Shown here: positions 6,661 to 11,111 of the stretch, in pieces | Position numbering within the stretch: position 1 is the stretch's first letter | How the letters are laid out: each line of letters begins with the position of its first letter | Origin: an uncultured Planctomycetaceae bacterium | Lineage (GTDB): Bacteria > Planctomycetota > Planctomycetia > Pirellulales > UBA1268 | Direction: 5' to 3' | NCBI GenBank assembly: GCA_937926325.1 | Contig: CALAZQ010000487.1 | Span: 1-11,111 of the forward strand | DNA length: 11,111 nucleotides | Position numbers and translations under genes: made by a program | Notes under the pieces: generated by a model | The model's database searches: none | What the model saw: only the letters and a program-made list of their open reading frames with translations | What the model was told of the DNA's origin: nothing

Positions 6661-7470
6661 ATGACCGGCACTGCTTCTTCAACTGCAGCTGATGACGAAA
6701 TTTTCTCACTCACAGGCAAGCGGGCCCTGGTAACGGGCACCAGCCGGGGCCTCGGCTTGCAGATGGCCAAGGCGCTGGCCCGGGCCGGGGCCGATCTCGT
6801 CGTCACCTCGCGGACACTCGAATCACTCAATGAGCCCTGCGGTGAGTTGAAGGCCTTTGGTCGGCAGGTGCTGCCGCTGGCCCTCGATCTGCGAGATGAG
6901 GCCAGCATCCGCGCGGCAGCCGACGCGGCGGGCGATATTGACATTTTGGTCAACAACGGCGGCTGCAACATTCGCAAGCCGGCTCTTGACGTCAGCTGGG
7001 ACGACTGGGACACCATCGTCGATACCAACCTGAAGGGCAGCTTCTTCATGACCCAGGCCGTCGTGCCGGGCATGCTGGCCCGGGGCTGGGGCCGGGTGAT
7101 CATGATCGGTAGTTGCACGAGCCTGTTCGGCTTTCCCGGCCTCGCCCCCTACACCGCCAGCCGTGGCGGCATTCGCCAACTGACGATGAGCCTGGCTTCT
7201 GAATTCGGGCCCCAGGGCGTGACGGTCAACTGCCTGGCGCCGGGATGGTTCCGGACTGCCCAGAACGACGTGCTCTACCGTGATGCCGACTGGCTTGAGT
7301 CAATCGTCTCGCGGACGCCACTGCGGCGGCCGGGGCGGGCCGACGACCTTGACGGGGCGGTGGTCTTCCTCGCCTCGGAGGCCAGCCGGTTTGTCACCGG
7401 TCAGACCCTGATGGTCGATGGCGGTTTCACGACCGGTGAAACCCGGGCCCTGCCGACCAGCCAGAGCTGA
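6661..7470 (+). CDS. Short-chain dehydrogenase/reductase with YxxxR in place of YxxxK
   Basis: A 269-residue classical-type SDR, an NAD(P)-dependent oxidoreductase that would act in the cytoplasm, close in general wording to gluconate 5-dehydrogenase/glucose dehydrogenase-like members (FSLTGKRALVTGTSRGLG at the start). The cofactor loop TGTSRGLG is at residues 25-32, NNGG at 98-101, the catalytic Ser at 151 (GSCTS) and Tyr at 164, and the C-terminal block FLASEASRFVTGQTLMVDGG is present. The usual catalytic Lys four residues after Tyr is Arg168 (codon CGT) in YTASRGG. Length and all other motifs are normal. The start is the SD-preceded ATG. The open frame reaches back into the repeat, but those residues are not SDR-like. 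It converges on the PPK2 gene. The substrate is not predictable. Confidence 0.9.
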   Translation: MTGTASSTAADDEIFSLTGKRALVTGTSRGLGLQMAKALARAGADLVVTSRTLESLNEPCGELKAFGRQVLPLALDLRDEASIRAAADAAGDIDILVNNGGCNIRKPALDVSWDDWDTIVDTNLKGSFFMTQAVVPGMLARGWGRVIMIGSCTSLFGFPGLAPYTASRGGIRQLTMSLASEFGPQGVTVNCLAPGWFRTAQNDVLYRDADWLESIVSRTPLRRPGRADDLDGAVVFLASEASRFVTGQTLMVDGGFTTGETRALPTSQS

Positions 7471-7473
7471 CAG

Positions 7474-7497
7474 CCAGCAACTCCGTACCGCTGCTGG
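7474..7497. terminator. Possible hairpin between convergent genes
   Basis: CCAGCA (7474-7479) and TGCTGG (7492-7497) can form a 6-bp stem with a 12-nt loop in the 33-nt gap between the stops of the SDR and PPK2 genes. The position suits a bidirectional terminator, but there is no T run on either side and the stem is short. Confidence 0.3.
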
Positions 7498-7503
7498 TGA
7501 TGT

Positions 7504-8400
7504 TCACTCTTTCTCGAGTTGTCGGCGGGCGGAGTTGATCTGTTCCCGCTTGGCGGCATCGACCGTTGGCCACTCCAGGCCAAGCTTTCGAATCGTGCCG
7601 GCCAGCACGGCTGCCACGGCGGCTCGGCTGACCCATTTGCGGTCGGCCGGAATCACGTACCAGGGGGCATGGTCGGTCGAGGTCGCCGCGATCATCGCTT
7701 CGTAGGCCTCCATGTAGGCATCCCAGTGCTGCCGCTCGGCAACGTCTGCGGCCGAGAACTTCCAGTGTTTGTCGGGCTCGTTGATTCGGTCCAGAAATCG
7801 CTGCCGCTGCTCTTCCCGCGACAGGTGCAGGAAGAACTTCACGATGGCGGTGCCATTACGGGCCAGGTGCTTTTCGAAGGCGTTGATGTCCTCAAACCGC
7901 TGCTGCCAGGTTTGCGCTGAGGGGGTGACGCCTGGAATCCGCTGGGCCTCGAGCAGGTGAGGGTGGACCCGGACGATCAGCACCTCCTCGTAGTAGGAGC
8001 GATTGAAGATGCCGATGCGGCCCCGCTCGGGCAGCTGCTTCATGCACCGCCAGAGATAGGTGTGGTCGAGGTCCTCAGCGGACGGGTGCTTGAAGCTGGT
8101 CACCTCGACCCCCTGCGGATTGACGCCGCTCATCACATGCTTGATGGCCCCGTCCTTGCCGGCAGCATCCATTGCCTGAAAGATGACCAGCATGCTCCAG
8201 CTGTCGGCGGCGTAGAGTAGCTCCTGCGTTTCGGCCAGATCGGCCTTACTCTGCTTGAGAATTTCCTTCGCCCGCCGCTTCCGCTTTTTTTCCGGAATGT
8301 CTTCATCACCGGCCCAGCGGGGATCGTGGTCGTTCAGGTGCAGCGGTTTCCCCGCGGGCACACGAAACAGCCGGTCGGCGAGGTCGTAGTCAAGTGGCAT
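7504..8400 (-). CDS. Polyphosphate kinase 2 family protein (polyphosphate:nucleotide phosphotransferase)
   Basis: Transfers phosphate between polyphosphate and nucleotides; members phosphorylate AMP, ADP or GDP. The 298-residue single-domain protein has the PPK2 Walker A region IFQAMDAAGKDGAIKHVMSG (Asp78, Lys82), the Walker B region IGIFNRSYYEEVLIVRVHP (129-147) and the lid region FLHLSREEQRQRF with DRINEPDKHWKFS. TSTDHAPWYVIPADRKW follows at 241-256. The N-terminal FRVPAGKPLHLNDHDP and overall wording fit the PPK2-related subgroup often annotated as polyphosphate:nucleotide phosphotransferase, which may include AMP-using class III enzymes; the class is not settled here. The ATG at 8400 is chosen because AGGAG lies 7 nt upstream (8412-8408) and the family homology begins there; a further 37 upstream codons are open but not PPK2-like. 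Divergent from valS. Confidence 0.93.
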   Translation of the reverse strand: MPLDYDLADRLFRVPAGKPLHLNDHDPRWAGDEDIPEKKRKRRAKEILKQSKADLAETQELLYAADSWSMLVIFQAMDAAGKDGAIKHVMSGVNPQGVEVTSFKHPSAEDLDHTYLWRCMKQLPERGRIGIFNRSYYEEVLIVRVHPHLLEAQRIPGVTPSAQTWQQRFEDINAFEKHLARNGTAIVKFFLHLSREEQRQRFLDRINEPDKHWKFSAADVAERQHWDAYMEAYEAMIAATSTDHAPWYVIPADRKWVSRAAVAAVLAGTIRKLGLEWPTVDAAKREQINSARRQLEKE

Positions 8401-8573
8401 GCCGCCGCTCCTATGGTCTGAGGCACATTTTTTCAGCGTTCCTCCGATGGTAGCCGAAAGAGGTCGCGAAATGCGGGGGGCAGAGCCTTGCCGGTGTCGT
8501 TTTGGCGGCACATTCGGCTACATTCGGCAGCACGAGTAGTGATTAGTCTGCCTGCCTTGTGTGAGAGTCCGCC
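8401..8573. promoter_or_regulatory. Divergent intergenic region with three GCCGAA half-sites
   Basis: The 173-nt space between the starts of the PPK2 gene and valS should hold both promoters, but no convincing -35/-10 pair was seen. A 9-bp inverted repeat, GTAGCCGAA at 8450-8458 and TTCGGCTAC at 8513-8521, is followed by a second direct copy: ACATTCGGC at 8510-8518 and again at 8520-8528 (10-nt period). This arrangement could bind a regulator. Only the repeats are seen; regulation is inference. Confidence 0.4.
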
Positions 8574-11111
8574 ATGCCTGAATTGCCGAAGCACTATGAC
8601 CATGCCGCCGCCCAGACCCGCTGCCGGGAACGCTGGGATGCAGGCCGCTTCTGGCACGCCGAGCCGGGGGATGATCGGCCGGTCTTTTCGCTCGTCATTC
8701 CGCCGCCGAACGTCACCGGTGCGCTTCACCTCGGGCATGCCCTCAACAACACCCTGCAAGACATTCTGGTGCGGACCCGGCGGATGCAGGGCTTCAACAC
8801 GCTCTGGATGCCCGGGACCGACCATGCCGGCATTGCCACCCAGGCGGTGGTTGAGCGGCGGCTGCTGGAAGAGGAAAAGCTGTCACGGCATGACCTGGGC
8901 CGGGAAAAGCTTGTGGAGCGGATCTGGGCCTGGAAGGAGCAGTACGAGGCCCGCATCCTCGGCCAGTTGCGGGATCTCGGGGCTAGTTGTGACTGGGACC
9001 GCACCCGCTTCACCCTCGATGACCAGTGCGGCCGGGCGGTTCGCGAAACCTTCTTCCGGTTGTTCAAGCAGGGGCTGGTCCGCCGCGGCAAACGGCTGGT
9101 CAACTGGGACACCTTCCTGCAGACCGCCGTCAGCGACGACGAGGTCTTTCACGAGGAAGTGAAGGGCCACTTCTGGCACATCAGCTATCAGGTGATCGAC
9201 CCGCAGCCCGGTGAGCCCGAGCAGGTGACGGTTGCCACCACCCGGCCGGAGACGCTGCTGGGCGACACCGCCGTGGCGGTCCATCCCGACCCGGCGGCGG
9301 CTCTCGCTGTCGTCGAGGCCGAACTGCGTGACAAACTGGCCGCCGCCACCGCCAAGGAACGGCCGCAGCTCGAGCAGGAACTCGCTGCCATCGCCGACCG
9401 CCGCGCGACCGTGCTGCCGCTGCTTGAAACGCTGGCTGGGATGGCCCGGGCAGGCCGGCAGGTGCGGCTGCCGTTGCTGGGCCGGGAGATTCCGCTGGTG
9501 GCCGATGAGTGGGCCAAGCCCGAGCTGGGCTCGGGCTGTGTGAAGATCACGCCGGCCCACGACCCCAATGACTATGAGGTCGGCCTGCGGCAGAGCCTGC
9601 CGATGCTCAACATTCTCAACCCCGACGGCACCCTCAATGCGGAGGCCGGGCCGTATGAAGGGCTGTCCATTGCCAAGGCCCGGAAGCAGGTGGTGGCCGA
9701 TCTCGAGAGTGCCGGCCAGCTGCTGGAGGTGGAGGATCGGCTGATCGAGCTGGCCCACTCGGATCGCTCGAAGACCCCGATCGAGCCCTACTTGGCCGAT
9801 CAGTGGTTCATTCGCATGGCCGATCTGGCTGAGCCAGCCCTGGCAGCCGTGCGAAACGGTCAGATCAGCTTTCATCCACAGCGGTATGCCAAGAGCTATC
9901 TCGACTGGCTGGGTGAAAAGCGGGACTGGCCGGTGAGTCGCCAGCTTTGGTGGGGCCATCAGATTCCGATTTGGCACGTCAGCGGCGTCACCGAGACCGA
10001 CCTACAGCAGGCCTTCGCCGACCGTGAGGATGTCGCTTGGACGGCCGATGCAGAGGTTGCAGCCGGGCAGCCAGCCGGCTGGTTTATCTGTTCAGCCACG
10101 GAGGAACTCGGCATCGACACGGTAGCCGGCCAGCCGCTGGTCCGTGATCCCGACGTGCTCGACACCTGGTTCTCCTCGGCCCTCTGGCCGCACTCCACCC
10201 TCGGCTGGCCGGAGCAGACGCCTGAGCTGGAGGCCTTCTATCCGACCAGCACGCTGGTCACCAGCCGCGACATCATCACGCTCTGGGTGGCCCGGATGGT
10301 GATCATGGGGCTGTTCAACACGGGCGAGATCCCCTTCCGGCAGGTTGCCATTCATCCCAAGATTCTCGACCGCTACGGCGAGACGATGAGCAAGAGCAAG
10401 GGCAACGGGGTCGATCCGCTCGACGTGATCGAACTGCTGGGAGCTGATGCTCTGCGGTTTGGCATGGCGAGCATGGCGACCGAGACCCAGGACGTGCGGA
10501 TGCCGGTGGAGTTTCAGTGCCCTACCTGTGCTACCCGGATCGACCAGACGACAGCCAATCGCACCAAACCCCGGATCGAGTGCCCGAAGTGCCACGAGGC
10601 CTTCCGCACCCAGTGGGCGACTTCGGCGGAAGACCTCGCCCTGCCCCGCGGTCCGGCAGTGAGCGAACGGTTTGAGGCCGGCCGCAACTTTTCGAACAAG
10701 CTCTGGAATGCCACCCGGTTTGTACTGATGCAGTTAGAGGGCTTTGAAGCTGGCGATCTGGCAGGCCGGGCGGCCGATCCGTCTGAACCGCCGCTGGACG
10801 CGGCGGCAGCGAACCTCGCAAAACCTCGGCTTTTGCAAGGTTCGCCCTCGTGGGAAGAGGCCATGGAGGGCTCTCCCCACAGCCAGTTAGAAGATCGTTG
10901 GTTGCTTAGCAGGCTGGCGACTGTTTCCGCCGAAGTGACAGCTGCGATCGACGGCTATCACTTTGCCGAGGCCGCCCGGCTGCTCTATGCCTTTGCCTGG
11001 GATGAGTACTGCAGTGCCTACCTCGAGCTTTGCAAATCCCGGCTTGCTGATCCCGAGCAGCGTGACAGTGCCCGGGCCATGCTGCTGCTGGGACTCGACA
11101 CGATCCTGCGG
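8574..11111 (+). CDS. valS: Valyl-tRNA synthetase, 3' partial
   Basis: Class I synthetase that charges tRNA-Val and edits mischarged threonine. 846 codons are present and the frame runs off the right edge. N-terminal PPPNVTGALHLGHALNNTLQD holds the HIGH motif as HLGH (52-55). The CP1 editing domain has TTRPETLLGDT from 222 and ITPAHDPNDYEVG with Asp330. LDTWFSSALWPHSTLGWP and the KMSKS motif, here TMSKS (604-608), follow, then ATETQDVR and the anticodon-binding domain (NKLWNATRFVL, EDRWLLSRL). Three insertions stand out against E. coli ValRS: about 45 extra, helix-prone residues in CP1 (about 240-296); a CPTC...CPKC zinc-ribbon-like loop (Cys649, 652, 670, 673); and about 35 residues near 725-775 that include a DNA palindrome. 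The ATG at 8574 begins the standard MPELPKHYD-type start; the SD is weak (GAGAG). Confidence 0.96.
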   Translation, partial: MPELPKHYDHAAAQTRCRERWDAGRFWHAEPGDDRPVFSLVIPPPNVTGALHLGHALNNTLQDILVRTRRMQGFNTLWMPGTDHAGIATQAVVERRLLEEEKLSRHDLGREKLVERIWAWKEQYEARILGQLRDLGASCDWDRTRFTLDDQCGRAVRETFFRLFKQGLVRRGKRLVNWDTFLQTAVSDDEVFHEEVKGHFWHISYQVIDPQPGEPEQVTVATTRPETLLGDTAVAVHPDPAAALAVVEAELRDKLAAATAKERPQLEQELAAIADRRATVLPLLETLAGMARAGRQVRLPLLGREIPLVADEWAKPELGSGCVKITPAHDPNDYEVGLRQSLPMLNILNPDGTLNAEAGPYEGLSIAKARKQVVADLESAGQLLEVEDRLIELAHSDRSKTPIEPYLADQWFIRMADLAEPALAAVRNGQISFHPQRYAKSYLDWLGEKRDWPVSRQLWWGHQIPIWHVSGVTETDLQQAFADREDVAWTADAEVAAGQPAGWFICSATEELGIDTVAGQPLVRDPDVLDTWFSSALWPHSTLGWPEQTPELEAFYPTSTLVTSRDIITLWVARMVIMGLFNTGEIPFRQVAIHPKILDRYGETMSKSKGNGVDPLDVIELLGADALRFGMASMATETQDVRMPVEFQCPTCATRIDQTTANRTKPRIECPKCHEAFRTQWATSAEDLALPRGPAVSERFEAGRNFSNKLWNATRFVLMQLEGFEAGDLAGRAADPSEPPLDAAAANLAKPRLLQGSPSWEEAMEGSPHSQLEDRWLLSRLATVSAEVTAAIDGYHFAEAARLLYAFAWDEYCSAYLELCKSRLADPEQRDSARAMLLLGLDTILR
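10809..10845. repeat. Palindromic element inside valS
   Basis: GCGAACCTCGCAAAA at 10809-10823 and TTTTGCAAGGTTCGC at 10831-10845 are inverse complements at 14 of 15 positions (one C/A mismatch), separated by 7 nt. It lies in frame in the coding sequence (residues about 746-758, read NLAKPRLLQG) within a variable, low-complexity stretch between two conserved ValRS blocks. Such a long stem is unlikely to arise by codon choice alone. It may be a small palindromic repeat that inserted into a tolerant loop. Confidence 0.7.

Noticed and set aside
7519..7920. Plus-strand open frames opposite the PPK2 gene
   Set aside because: Shadow frames of a clear PPK2 coding sequence, lacking motifs.
8401..8511. 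37-codon upstream extension of the PPK2 gene
   Set aside because: Not like the family, while the ATG at 8400 has AGGAG at good spacing and begins the recognisable sequence.
10848..10878. Second palindrome after the valS hairpin (GGGAAGAGGCC/AGGGCTCTCCCC)
   Set aside because: Arms do not align without gaps, so it is too imperfect to call.

Overview
The window looks like a chromosomal segment from a planctomycete, probably of the Pirellulales type. This is inferred from high GC, the wording of the FtsK motor, and a ValRS that carries a CP1 insertion and a C4 zinc-ribbon insertion I associate with that phylum. It could not be confirmed by search. No rRNA, tRNA, CRISPR array, phage gene or transposase was found.

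Layout, left to right. (1) An FtsK/SpoIIIE-type DNA translocase enters from the left edge with its N-terminus missing and ends in a very acidic tail. Its stop overlaps the start of a zinc-less quinone-oxidoreductase-like MDR gene, which is followed by a small DMT-superfamily (YdcZ-type) membrane protein. (2) cimA (citramalate synthase, isoleucine branch) and a pdxA-family dehydrogenase follow, overlapping by 4 bp. (3) Positions 6071-6660 hold no credible gene. They contain a 511-bp element bounded by 28-bp inverted repeats, with a 102-bp tandem repeat inside arranged as A-B-A-B. (4) An SDR oxidoreductase with an Arg in place of the catalytic Lys converges on a PPK2-type polyphosphate kinase on the minus strand. 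(5) valS runs divergently from the PPK2 gene and off the right edge. It carries two lineage-type insertions and a third one containing a near-perfect DNA palindrome.

Most genes are ordinary housekeeping or metabolic genes: chromosome segregation, isoleucine precursor synthesis, B6-type dehydrogenase, polyphosphate/nucleotide metabolism and valyl-tRNA charging. The two tight 4-bp overlaps (ftsK/oxidoreductase and cimA/pdxA) indicate translational coupling. The novelty lies in non-coding and inserted DNA: the inverted-repeat-bounded array between pdxA and the SDR gene, and the palindrome inside valS. No new defence or biosynthetic system is evident.
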